This document shows positions 28,644-36,323 of a stretch of 64,000 nt of DNA, piece after piece. A program made the translations under genes and the position numbers. The notes under the pieces are model-generated. The model saw only the letters and a list, made by a program, of their open reading frames with translations, ran no database searches and was not told where the DNA came from. This stretch comes from Candidatus Gastranaerophilales bacterium (GTDB lineage: Bacteria > Cyanobacteriota > Vampirovibrionia > Gastranaerophilales > Gastranaerophilaceae). Each line of letters begins with the position of its first letter. Within the stretch, counting starts at the first letter, position 1. The DNA is taken from the NCBI GenBank assembly GCA_944325625.1, contig CALVAP010000013.1:143652-207651 (forward strand), read 5' to 3'.

Positions 28644-30182
28644 TTAATGCTTAAAATGGCGAACTCCCGTAGTAATCATTATTATAGAATACTTCTGCGC
28701 TTGTTCGATAACGTCTTTGTCTTTTATACTTCCTCCAGGCTGGATTATGGCTTTTATGCGTCCTTGAGCTGCCGAATGAATATTATCAATCGCGGGGAAA
28801 AAACCATCAGAAGCCAAGACAGCATCTTTAGACCCGTCACAGGCTCTATTTAAAGCAATTTCCAATGCATCAATCCTGGAGGTTTGTCCACCACAAATTC
28901 CCAAGGTTTTGAAGTCCTTTGCAATGACTATCGCATTCGATTTAACATGTTTCACAACCTTCCACGCAAAAATCATATCTTCAACCTGCTCAGAAGTTGG
29001 TTTTTCTTTAGTCACAACCTTAAATTCTTCTACATCAAGTTGTTTTTTATCTGCCGACTGAACTAATGCTCCAAAAGGAGTTATTCGTATTTCTTTTGAG
29101 AGAAAAGTATTATAATCACTGAGTGGTGTCTTTAATCGAATGACACGAAGATTTTTCTTTGCTTCAAGAATTTTAAATGCCTCATCAGTATAATCAGGAG
29201 CAATAACTATTTCAAGAAAAAGAGATGAAAGTTGTTTTGCAAGCGCATCGTCAACCTTTTTAGAAAAAGCAACCACCCCACCAAAAGCCGAAACAGGATC
29301 ACAATCCAATGCTTTTAAGTAGGCATCCAAAGAGCTTTTGCCCAAAGCAACGCCACAAGGCTGATTGTGCTTAACAATTGCACATGCCGGAACGTCGTAG
29401 AACTCCGCCACTACTGCTAATGCAGATGAAGCATCCAATATATTGTTATATGAAAGTGTCTTACCTTGAATAACATCATAGTCAAGCATTTTATCCGTAT
29501 TATACAAAACAGCGTCTTGATGTGGATTTTCGCCATATCTTAAATCATAATTTGCATTTTTCTCCAAACACAACGTGTAAAAATCCTTATCTTCCCCATA
29601 CAAGTTATTTAGGGCTTTATGGATACATTCATCATACTGAGCCGTCATTCCAAAAACTCTGGAAGCATATTTTTTTGAAATATCGTCACTGAATAAACCG
29701 CCGTGCAGCTTCAAGTCTTCTAAAACCTCTTGATACTGTGAACAAGAACTCACTGCAAGTACGTTTTTATTATTCTTGGCTGCAGCTCTTAATAAAGCAC
29801 AGCCACCTACGTCAATATTTTTAAGCAGCTCACCTTCTTCTGCAGTTTTTGCACTAACCTCTTTAAACGGATATAAATTGACAACGACAATGGAAAATGG
29901 AGCAATTTTATGTGATACAATTTCATCTAATTCTACAGAAGATGTTATATCCGCAAGAACTCCTGCAAAAATAGAGGGATGCAAGGTTTTAACCTTCCCA
30001 TTAAGCATCTCGGGAATACCGGTAATTTCTTCAACAGGAGTGACGATTATGCCTGCCTCTTTTAAAAATTCTGCGGTTGAACCGGTTGAAACAATTTCAT
30101 AACCATATTCTTGTTGAAGTTTCCTTGCAAAATTATCAATACCTGTTTTGTCATATACACTTATTAGAGCTCTTTTTTTCAT
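28644..30182 (-). CDS. purH: Bifunctional AICAR transformylase / IMP cyclohydrolase PurH
   Basis: PurH performs the last two steps of de novo IMP synthesis. The 512 residues comprise the N-terminal cyclohydrolase domain (ALISVYDKTGIDNFA, GTAEFL-like STAEFLKEAG, NLYPF, DVGGCALLRAAAKN) and the C-terminal transformylase domain (YGENPHQDA, the catalytic KHNQPCGVA, DPVSAFGG, VKSNAIV, and the terminal SDGFFPAIDNI and QPGGSIKD). GGGGGA precedes the ATG. No other pur gene is nearby. Confidence 0.97.
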   Translation of the reverse strand: MKKRALISVYDKTGIDNFARKLQQEYGYEIVSTGSTAEFLKEAGIIVTPVEEITGIPEMLNGKVKTLHPSIFAGVLADITSSVELDEIVSHKIAPFSIVVVNLYPFKEVSAKTAEEGELLKNIDVGGCALLRAAAKNNKNVLAVSSCSQYQEVLEDLKLHGGLFSDDISKKYASRVFGMTAQYDECIHKALNNLYGEDKDFYTLCLEKNANYDLRYGENPHQDAVLYNTDKMLDYDVIQGKTLSYNNILDASSALAVVAEFYDVPACAIVKHNQPCGVALGKSSLDAYLKALDCDPVSAFGGVVAFSKKVDDALAKQLSSLFLEIVIAPDYTDEAFKILEAKKNLRVIRLKTPLSDYNTFLSKEIRITPFGALVQSADKKQLDVEEFKVVTKEKPTSEQVEDMIFAWKVVKHVKSNAIVIAKDFKTLGICGGQTSRIDALEIALNRACDGSKDAVLASDGFFPAIDNIHSAAQGRIKAIIQPGGSIKDKDVIEQAQKYSIIMITTGVRHFKH

Positions 30183-30258
30183 ATATCCCCCGTGTTAACT
30201 CAGTTATAATTATTTATAAATTTTAGCACGGAAATAGCTATTACAAAAATTTATGCTC

Positions 30259-31128
30259 TTAGCTAAAGTTATACTGCTCGACCTCAATGGGAGTTAAATG
30301 AGCATTTAAAATCCTTCTCATCTTTGCCTTCCAATCATACCCTTCAGAATCAAAGTCCAAAAAACTGCTATCATCAAATACCAACGACATTGATTTTTTA
30401 CTCTTAGTATTGTTTGGGAAACGACTCGATTTGCGAGGATTTAAACCGCTATCGTCAATACCCGAACCAAGCCAAAACTCGGCTTGGGCACGCCCTTTAC
30501 TTGCATCAACACCAAAAATACTACAAAGCATGTTGACTTTTTTATATCGCTCCTGTGCATTTAAAAAATCTTGTTCGTATTGCGCAATACTTGCATTGGT
30601 TGACTTTATTCGTTCATTTGCTGTTTGTAATCCACCTGATTGAACACCAACAGCTAACCTGGAAGCTAAATCTTTTGAGCGCTTGGCTCCTTCCAAGTTT
30701 TCACTTGCCAGAATAAACTCCCTATATTCTTTTGTATGTTTTGCGAGCTCTCCGCTTATTTGACCGGAACTCCTGGATATATTTTCACCCGCAATTTTTT
30801 GAGCCCTTGCTTTGTTATACCTATAAGCAAGATCAACAAACATTCCAATATCTCTAATAATCCCTCTTTGTGCGTACTTTTTTGCCAGCTGAACCAGGGC
30901 CTTTTTATCAAGTCCCGCTATTTGAATATCCACAACAATAGCCTTGATATCTTCCACACTTAAAGCCTGTCGTTTCTCATTCTTAGCCAATTCTGAAGCT
31001 TGGGCAAAGATATCTTTGCTATCTTTGCCCTTCTGCTTCTCTTGTTCTATGTGGTTATCTCCTGACTTTTGCTTTTCGCTTACTTCTGACAACCTCTTGT
31101 CATACTTAGATATACTACTTGACACCAT
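30259..31128 (-). CDS. Lineage-specific soluble helical protein
   Basis: I do not recognise this protein of about 289 residues. It has no signal peptide or membrane helix. The N-terminal 45 residues are very polar (Ser/Lys/Glu/Gln). A helical region follows with VEDIKAIVVDIQIAGLDKKALVQ and QLAKKYAQRGIIRDIGMFVDLAYRYNKAR patterns. A probable coiled coil (about 125-205) comes next, then a Ser/Asp/Asn-rich tail. The start is chosen as ATG 31128 because TATAAT lies ten bases before it; GTG at 31137 or 31125 is possible, GAAGG lying close by. It is first of four unrelated unknown genes between purH and rpsA. Confidence 0.55.
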   Translation of the reverse strand: MVSSSISKYDKRLSEVSEKQKSGDNHIEQEKQKGKDSKDIFAQASELAKNEKRQALSVEDIKAIVVDIQIAGLDKKALVQLAKKYAQRGIIRDIGMFVDLAYRYNKARAQKIAGENISRSSGQISGELAKHTKEYREFILASENLEGAKRSKDLASRLAVGVQSGGLQTANERIKSTNASIAQYEQDFLNAQERYKKVNMLCSIFGVDASKGRAQAEFWLGSGIDDSGLNPRKSSRFPNNTKSKKSMSLVFDDSSFLDFDSEGYDWKAKMRRILNAHLTPIEVEQYNFS

Positions 31129-31231
31129 TACCTTCACTATTATAAATTATCAAAATCTTCTAAACTTATTTATTTCTAGGAATTATATGCCCCAATTGCA
31201 ATCTGAGTTTGCTTTACAACTTAGAACTTTT

Positions 31232-31915
31232 TTAAACAACCTTAGCATTAAAAAGCTTTTCATAAGACTTTTCTTTTGCTTGCCTTGCCGCACCGGTCAA
31301 TGGTTTTTGACGTTCCGGCAAACTCGCATCAATCATATTTTGCATTGGCGTAGACTTCTTAGCAGCTTTTTTTCCGCTTTTACCCTTTACTTTTTTAGCA
31401 GCACTTCCCGCTTGCTTACCGCTAGCCATAGCTTCAGCAGCTTTTTTCCCGCTTTTGCCCTTTACGGTTTTAGCAACTTTTTCCGCTTGAATACCGCTAG
31501 CTCCTGTTTCTGCCACTTTTCCACCTTTTCCAAATAAGCCTTTCACCCAATCAATAACGCCGTTTAGTTTACCTTTAATCGTGTTACTTCCATTTTCGAT
31601 AGCTTCTTTTCCGCCTTTACCAAATAAACCTTTCACCCAATCGATAACACCATTTAGTTTACCTTTTTTCGCAGCGTACACTAACGCCGCAGTACCACCT
31701 AAAATTGTTGTCCAACCAACAAAACCTAAACCTGAATCATCAGCTTCTTTATTTTGAACTCCAGAAGGATAATATCCATCAGCTTGTATCTGTTCCATAG
31801 AAATAGGTACATTGCTGTATCCTCCATTATTTTGTAAATACTTTTGCATTGCATATAATGTCTGCACATCATACCCACTAGGTATACCTGTATAAGACGA
31901 AACTCCATTAGCCAT
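31232..31915 (-). CDS. Lineage-specific protein with two sets of tandem repeats
   Basis: I do not recognise this protein of 227 residues. The first 75 residues are Tyr/Gly/Ser/Gln-rich without a signal peptide. A hydrophobic segment (LGFVGWTTILGGTAALVYAA) near residues 78-97 may be membrane-spanning. Two copies, 30 residues apart, of KLNGVIDWVKGLFGKGGK follow. Then come two 25-residue copies containing VKGKSGKKAA, giving a strongly basic end. DNA repeats of 90 and 75 bases underlie them. The start ATG 31915 follows AAAGGGG by seven bases; a start nine codons earlier lacks such a site. The Trp/Phe/Gly modules recall those of the protein at 15371-16111. Confidence 0.65.
   Translation of the reverse strand: MANGVSSYTGIPSGYDVQTLYAMQKYLQNNGGYSNVPISMEQIQADGYYPSGVQNKEADDSGLGFVGWTTILGGTAALVYAAKKGKLNGVIDWVKGLFGKGGKEAIENGSNTIKGKLNGVIDWVKGLFGKGGKVAETGASGIQAEKVAKTVKGKSGKKAAEAMASGKQAGSAAKKVKGKSGKKAAKKSTPMQNMIDASLPERQKPLTGAARQAKEKSYEKLFNAKVV
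31361..31501. repeat. Two tandem 75-base coding repeats
   Basis: Copies begin near 31361 and 31436 with agcagctttttt and end with ccgctagc; they encode the Lys/Ala/Gly-rich units around VKGKSGKKAA. The copies differ mostly by small substitutions and keep the reading frame. Confidence 0.7.
31521..31665. repeat. Two tandem copies of a 55-base coding unit, 90-base period
   Basis: Units at 31521-31575 and 31611-31665 share the stretch cctttcacccaatc and flanks, and encode the identical LNGVIDWVKGLFGKGGK module on the minus strand. Synonymous differences between identical peptides suggest selection on the protein. Confidence 0.75.
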
Positions 31916-32045
31916 AAAACTACCCCTTTCATAAAAATACACGAAATTCTAACCTTACTTCTTATTAAAAAAAAAATTTTTCATTATAAATTGCTGTAAA
32001 GTGGAATCATGTGTTACAAATCTTAATAAAGTCTTTCTTACAAAA

Positions 32046-32075
32046 TAAAAAAGGAACGGAAAAAAATCCGTTCCT
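32046..32075 (-). terminator. Terminator after the gene at 32100-32588
   Basis: AGGAACGGA and TCCGTTCCT form a perfect nine-pair stem with a six-base loop, followed on the minus strand by TTTTTTATTTTG. It separates this gene from the repeat protein gene downstream. Confidence 0.85.
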
Positions 32076-32099
32076 ATATATTATAACAATAGACCTACT

Positions 32100-32588
32100 C
32101 TATTTTTGAGTAGATTTGAATGCGACATTTATTATATCTTCACGCAAATCATTTAATTCAGATTTTGATAATTTTTCTCCATCAACAACCCTGCTAACAA
32201 CACTAGCTAACTTATCCTTTATCACATCTGGAAGTTTTTTGACTTGTGTAACTTTCGATACTGCATCTGATATCTCATCGGTAACTGCAGATATAGATTT
32301 TCTTGAAATAGTTTGCCCTTGTTCCAATACTTTTGAAAAAGTTCTTGCTGCTTGAATAGAAGATTCTCTTTTTTTACTTGGCAACACAGTCATAACAAAT
32401 CTGTTTATTATATCCGGATTAAGCCTATCCGGTTTTCTACACAACACCGCTCTAACAGCTTCTACATAATTGTTTGGACTACCACCAAAACTCACCAAAC
32501 TTGGTTTCATAACTGGGGTGCTCATAGCACTCATTTTGCCATGATTATGCATCAACTGCATAGAATTAGAAACTGCATTAATTTTCAA
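32100..32588 (-). CDS. Lineage-specific soluble protein with N-terminal SFGG motif
   Basis: I do not recognise this 162-residue protein. The N-terminal 40 residues are rich in Ser, Met, Asn and His, and include SLVSFGGSPNNY near residue 34. The rest is a helical domain with DRLNPDIINRFVMTVLPSKKRE and a C-terminal KSELNDLREDIINVAF. No signal peptide or membrane segment. The start is a TTG at 32588 placed seven bases after GGAGGG, much better than any upstream codon because the ribosome site itself occupies that position. The next gene upstream, at 32769, is divergent. Confidence 0.6.
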   Translation of the reverse strand: MKINAVSNSMQLMHNHGKMSAMSTPVMKPSLVSFGGSPNNYVEAVRAVLCRKPDRLNPDIINRFVMTVLPSKKRESSIQAARTFSKVLEQGQTISRKSISAVTDEISDAVSKVTQVKKLPDVIKDKLASVVSRVVDGEKLSKSELNDLREDIINVAFKSTQK

Positions 32589-32768
32589 TAGATTTCCCTC
32601 CAATAAAATTTACAAGGCTCACATATTAAATCCACAAAAAAAAATAATTTGCTAGTGTGAACAATATTTCATTTGAAATGTTAATTTTTATTAACACAAA
32701 CTAAATACCCATCTAATTTTGGCAAATTTTTAACAAAAAATTTTTTTACGATTTTAAAGGAGGTTATT

Positions 32769-33596
32769 ATGGCAATAGAAAAAATAGGTACAGAAATATT
32801 TAACAGCGTTCAGTCAAGTGTTAAAAAAGTTACTAATAATGAAGCTCAAGCCGTAATTGCATCTCTTAAACAGTTGCCTGATGAATTTGTATCAAAGCTC
32901 AAGACCGATACAAAAGATAGCCCAAAAGGACTTATTGCTAAAGTTAAGGCTTACCTGGTTAAAAAATTAGAAGCGACAAAGAAAGTAGCAAAGGAGCGCG
33001 CATCCGACAGTGCAAATAATAATCATGTAAGCTCTAAAACTCCATTAGAAGAAAACAATGGCAAAATAAGAAAAACAAAAAAATTAGGAAATAAGGAAAA
33101 AGCTGAAAAAGCCGAAAATATACCAAAAGCCGGAAAAGTTAAAAGTTCAGAAAGCATAAGAAAAATCAAAAAAGCCGGAAAAGCTGAACAATCAAAATTC
33201 CCACATATTAAAACAAAACCATTTTTTGAGAATGATATGATTGCAAAATTTGCAATGAATCTCGGTATTAACCCAAATATTACAGTTCAATCACTTGCTC
33301 AACAAGCAAAAATAATAGCAATCGAAAAAAGCTCTCTGGCAAATGTAATAAGGAAAAAGATATCAGAAAGTGAAATCGAACTTGCAGAAAAACTAAGGGC
33401 ATATAAGAAAAGCAAAAAAAATATTGAAAGTTGTTTGAATACTTTTAACGAAGCAATTAAAGGTGGAAACGCCTCTCTTATAAAGAAAGCAGAAACAGAC
33501 TTAGAAGGTGCTAGAAAACTTTCAGCACAAGCATTTTCTGAACTGCAAACTTCCGCTAAATACTTAAAACGTTTTGAAGAGATTTCTAAAAAATAA
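32769..33596 (+). CDS. Lineage-specific Lys-rich coiled-coil protein
   Basis: I do not recognise this 275-residue protein. An N-terminal helical segment (about 1-75) is followed by a Lys/Glu/Ala/Ser-rich region (about 76-150) with repeated KIRKTKKLG and RKIKKAGKAE-like units. The C-terminal 110 residues form a probable coiled coil (SEIELAEKLRAYKKSKKNI and following). There is no signal peptide. AAAGGAGG before the ATG is an ideal ribosome binding site, and the gene has its own terminator, so it is probably a separate well-expressed unit. The basic middle could bind nucleic acid or another polyanion; this is inference. Confidence 0.65.
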   Translation: MAIEKIGTEIFNSVQSSVKKVTNNEAQAVIASLKQLPDEFVSKLKTDTKDSPKGLIAKVKAYLVKKLEATKKVAKERASDSANNNHVSSKTPLEENNGKIRKTKKLGNKEKAEKAENIPKAGKVKSSESIRKIKKAGKAEQSKFPHIKTKPFFENDMIAKFAMNLGINPNITVQSLAQQAKIIAIEKSSLANVIRKKISESEIELAEKLRAYKKSKKNIESCLNTFNEAIKGGNASLIKKAETDLEGARKLSAQAFSELQTSAKYLKRFEEISKK

Positions 33597-33621
33597 TTAA
33601 ATAAATACGGTTTAAAGCAAA

Positions 33622-33658
33622 TAAAAAAAGCAGTACCTTAAAAAGGTACCGCTTTTTT
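33622..33658 (+). terminator. Terminator after the Lys-rich protein gene
   Basis: GCAGTACCTT and AAGGTACCGC pair with one mismatch and sit between an A7 tract and a T6 tract. It is convergent with rpsA and may serve both. Confidence 0.8.
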
Positions 33659-33669
33659 GCTATTACAAA

Positions 33670-34743
33670 CTACTTAGTCATATCTTTGATACTTAAAGCA
33701 ATTCTGTGTTCTTGAGGTGTGAACTTCTTAATCATAACATCAATTTCATCACCGATATTGTATGATTCAAACGGATTAGCTTTTTCATTAGCCATTTCTG
33801 ACTGTGGAAGAAGTGCTTCAACTCCAGGGAATATATTAACAAACACTCCAAAAGATGTGATTTTGTTAACTACTCCTTTAACGACTTGTCCTTCTTCAAA
33901 CTTTCCTTCAATTTCTTCCCAAGGGTTATCACCAAGACGTTTCAAACTCAAGCTAATACGTTTCAAATCTGTATCAATCTTAAGGATTTTAACTTCTATT
34001 TTTTGACCCAATGTAAGAACATCAGACGGGTGTTTAATTCTTGCCCAACTAATTTCGGAGATTGGCAACAAACCATCAACACCATTTATATCAACAAATG
34101 CGCCAAAATCAGCAATTCTTACAATTTCACCTGTTACAACTTCATCAACTTCAAGTTGGTTGATTACTTCATCAACCACTGCATCTCTTTGCTCTTGAAG
34201 CGCTTGTCTTTGAGAAAGTATAAGTTTATTTTTCTTTGGATCAGCTTCAAGTACTTTTACCTCAATTTCTTGACCAATCAAACCGTCAAACGGAGTTCCT
34301 GTTCTAAGTTGAGATGCAGGAATAAATCCTTTAAGCTCACAAACATCAACAATAACACCGCCTCTAACAAGTGACGCAATTTTTGCCATAATCGTATCAT
34401 TGTTAATTTTATGGTTTTGAAGCGTTGCCCAAGCTTGTGCTGAAGAAACTTTTTTCAATGAAAGTACTATATCTTCGCTTTTAGCATCTTCTTCTTTCAA
34501 TACATAAAATTCTTTTACATCACCAACTTTTAACACATCTTGTGGTTTTTTGTCATAGGAAGAACTAACTTCTCTATCCGGAAGATAAGCTTCACCTTTT
34601 GCACCTATGTCAACCAGATATCCGTCAGATTCGCGTTTTACAACGGTTCCTTCCACTACATCTGCAACACATAGTTTTCTTGAAAAAGACTCGTTTAAGA
34701 GTTTTTCAAAATCTTCTGCGCTAAATTCTGCTGTTTTTGCCAT
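33670..34743 (-). CDS. rpsA: 30S ribosomal protein S1
   Basis: S1 helps load mRNA on the 30S subunit. The 357-residue protein contains four S1 (OB-fold) domains, roughly at residues 22-90, 105-170, 190-260 and 275-345, recognised by GTVVKRESDGYLVDIG, GGVIVDVCELKGFIPASQL, GEIVRIADFGAFVDING and GVVNKITSFGVFVNIFPGVEALL. Four domains are shorter than the six of E. coli S1 and typical of cyanobacteria and Gram-positive relatives. AAGGAG precedes the ATG. It follows ispH by 23 bases on the same strand. Confidence 0.93.
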   Translation of the reverse strand: MAKTAEFSAEDFEKLLNESFSRKLCVADVVEGTVVKRESDGYLVDIGAKGEAYLPDREVSSSYDKKPQDVLKVGDVKEFYVLKEEDAKSEDIVLSLKKVSSAQAWATLQNHKINNDTIMAKIASLVRGGVIVDVCELKGFIPASQLRTGTPFDGLIGQEIEVKVLEADPKKNKLILSQRQALQEQRDAVVDEVINQLEVDEVVTGEIVRIADFGAFVDINGVDGLLPISEISWARIKHPSDVLTLGQKIEVKILKIDTDLKRISLSLKRLGDNPWEEIEGKFEEGQVVKGVVNKITSFGVFVNIFPGVEALLPQSEMANEKANPFESYNIGDEIDVMIKKFTPQEHRIALSIKDMTK

Positions 34744-34766
34744 AATTTTTCTCCTTTTCTTTCAAA

Positions 34767-35660
34767 TTATGATTTGTTGTATCTTTCTAACTTATTTACT
34801 ACTGCTTCTATAATATTTTGCGGCGTAGAAGCTCCCGCCGTTACACCTATTTTTTCTGCAGCATTTACCAAGTCTGCAAACTCATCCAATTCATTCTCAT
34901 TTTCTATATGAATTGTTTTGGTAACATTGCTAAGTATTTGAGCCAAATGAGTTGTATTTGCACTCTTTTTTGACCCAACAACAACCATTAAATCAGAATG
35001 TTGTGCAAGTTCACAGGCTTCGTTCTGTCTCAATGTAGTCGACGCACAAATCGTATTAAAAACCACCAGCTCTCTGCTCAATGCGTTAAGTTCCGCAACA
35101 ATAGATTGCAGGTTTTTTATTCTTTGCGTGGTTTGTGAAACTACACCTATTCGTTTTGCCTCTTTTATTTTGGACTTTAATTGCTCATCAATCTCATCTA
35201 CCGAAGAAACTACATAAACACTATCACTACAAGCCTTAGCATTTGCACAAATTGCCATAACTTCGGGATGCTCGCTTTTGCCGACAATAACCACAAAATA
35301 TCCGTCTTTTGCAAGTTCCACAGCTTTTTGTTGTACTTTCTTTACATCAGGGCAAGTTAAATCAACAACCTCAAAACCGTTTTTCGCAATTTTTTCAATC
35401 TCTGTTTGAGCCAGTCCATGACTTCTTATTACACAAATTCCACATTCTTCTTGAAATGAGCTTTGTTCAGGCATCTCAAAAATAGTCTTAATACCAAGAC
35501 TTTCCAACTCATTAATCACATCAGAATTATGAATAAGCTCACCCATTACACATATCGGGCGATGAGTATTTTCTGCTTTCAGCTTTTTGGTAGTTTCGAC
35601 TGCTCTTTTTACGCCGTAACAAAATCCTGCGTGACGCGCTAATATTATAGTTTTTTTCAA
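34767..35660 (-). CDS. ispH: HMB-PP reductase IspH (LytB)
   Basis: IspH is the [4Fe-4S] enzyme that reduces HMB-PP to IPP and DMAPP in the last MEP step. The 297-residue protein has the cluster Cys residues in AGFCYGVKRA (Cys13), VDLTCPDVKK (near 100) and NTICASTTLRQ (near 197), plus IRSHG, GKSEHPEV, GVVSQTTQ and AGASTP. The reading frame begins with a TTG at 35660; GGAAG lies ten bases upstream and no in-frame ATG is nearer. It is followed by rpsA, an order that is fused into one protein in some Clostridia. Confidence 0.95.
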   Translation of the reverse strand: MKKTIILARHAGFCYGVKRAVETTKKLKAENTHRPICVMGELIHNSDVINELESLGIKTIFEMPEQSSFQEECGICVIRSHGLAQTEIEKIAKNGFEVVDLTCPDVKKVQQKAVELAKDGYFVVIVGKSEHPEVMAICANAKACSDSVYVVSSVDEIDEQLKSKIKEAKRIGVVSQTTQRIKNLQSIVAELNALSRELVVFNTICASTTLRQNEACELAQHSDLMVVVGSKKSANTTHLAQILSNVTKTIHIENENELDEFADLVNAAEKIGVTAGASTPQNIIEAVVNKLERYNKS

Positions 35661-35714
35661 AAAGCGGTACTTCCGTTTCTTTAGACTCGCCGAAATATAT
35701 TCGACTGTATCCTA

Positions 35715-35743
35715 TATTTAGCACGAACAAGCCTTGTCGTCAA
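35715..35743 (-). promoter_or_regulatory. Possible ispH-rpsA promoter
   Basis: On the minus strand TTGACG (35743-35738) is followed after 17 bases by TAAATA (35720-35715). The -35 is good, the -10 weak. It gives a leader of about 50 bases before the TTG start of ispH. Confidence 0.35.
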
Positions 35744-35768
35744 CCAAGCGTCAAACCACAAATCAGAC

Positions 35769-36305
35769 TTAATCTATTATCATCGAGTCAACAGGAATGC
35801 CTACAGGCAGATTATTTCTTCCTTTTAAAAACCCAAGCTCCAAAACAAAAGCTACAGCAACAATATTTGCTTTAAGCTTACGAACCAATTTACAAGCCGC
35901 ATTTGCTGTTCCTCCGGTTGCAAGCAAGTCATCTATTATAACAACATTCTTGCCTTCCTCTATCGCGTCCGCATGAATTTCCAAACTATCTGTTCCATAT
36001 TCAAGTTCATAAGTTTCTGAAATCGTTTTTGCTGGCAGTTTTCCTGGTTTTCTGATTACAACAAAACCACAGCCGAGTTTTGCAGCCAATGCAGCTCCAA
36101 AAATGAAACCTCTTGCTTCCATACCTGCTATATAATCGATATTCTTATCTTTATACAATTCCACAAAATAATCTATTACCGCAGCAAAAGCATCTTTATC
36201 CTTGATTACCGTAGTAATATCTTTAAATATTATCCCCGGTTTGGGAAAGTCCGGAATACTTCTAAATTTTGATAATACTAACTCTTGTGGCGTTTGTGTA
36301 TTCAT
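35769..36305 (-). CDS. apt: Adenine phosphoribosyltransferase Apt
   Basis: Apt salvages adenine to AMP using PRPP. The 178-residue protein has the Apt N-terminus RSIPDFPKPGIIFKDIT, the EARGFIFGAALA segment, VIRKPGKLP, and the PRPP loop VVIIDDLLATGGTANA. The ATG at 36305 follows AAGGAG at the right distance; the ATG five codons upstream has this site inside the coding sequence and is rejected. It lies 18 bases downstream of the response regulator gene on the same strand, possibly cotranscribed. Confidence 0.96.
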   Translation of the reverse strand: MNTQTPQELVLSKFRSIPDFPKPGIIFKDITTVIKDKDAFAAVIDYFVELYKDKNIDYIAGMEARGFIFGAALAAKLGCGFVVIRKPGKLPAKTISETYELEYGTDSLEIHADAIEEGKNVVIIDDLLATGGTANAACKLVRKLKANIVAVAFVLELGFLKGRNNLPVGIPVDSMIID

Positions 36306-36323
36306 ATTTATCTCCTTCATATG

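Noticed and set aside
31361..31665. Regularly spaced direct repeats as a possible CRISPR array
   Set aside because: Only two copies of each of two units, in frame within a coding sequence and encoding conserved peptides.
33886..34374. 162-codon plus-strand frame opposite rpsA
   Set aside because: Shadow of a clear S1 gene; Phe/Asn/Tyr-rich translation typical of AT-rich antisense.
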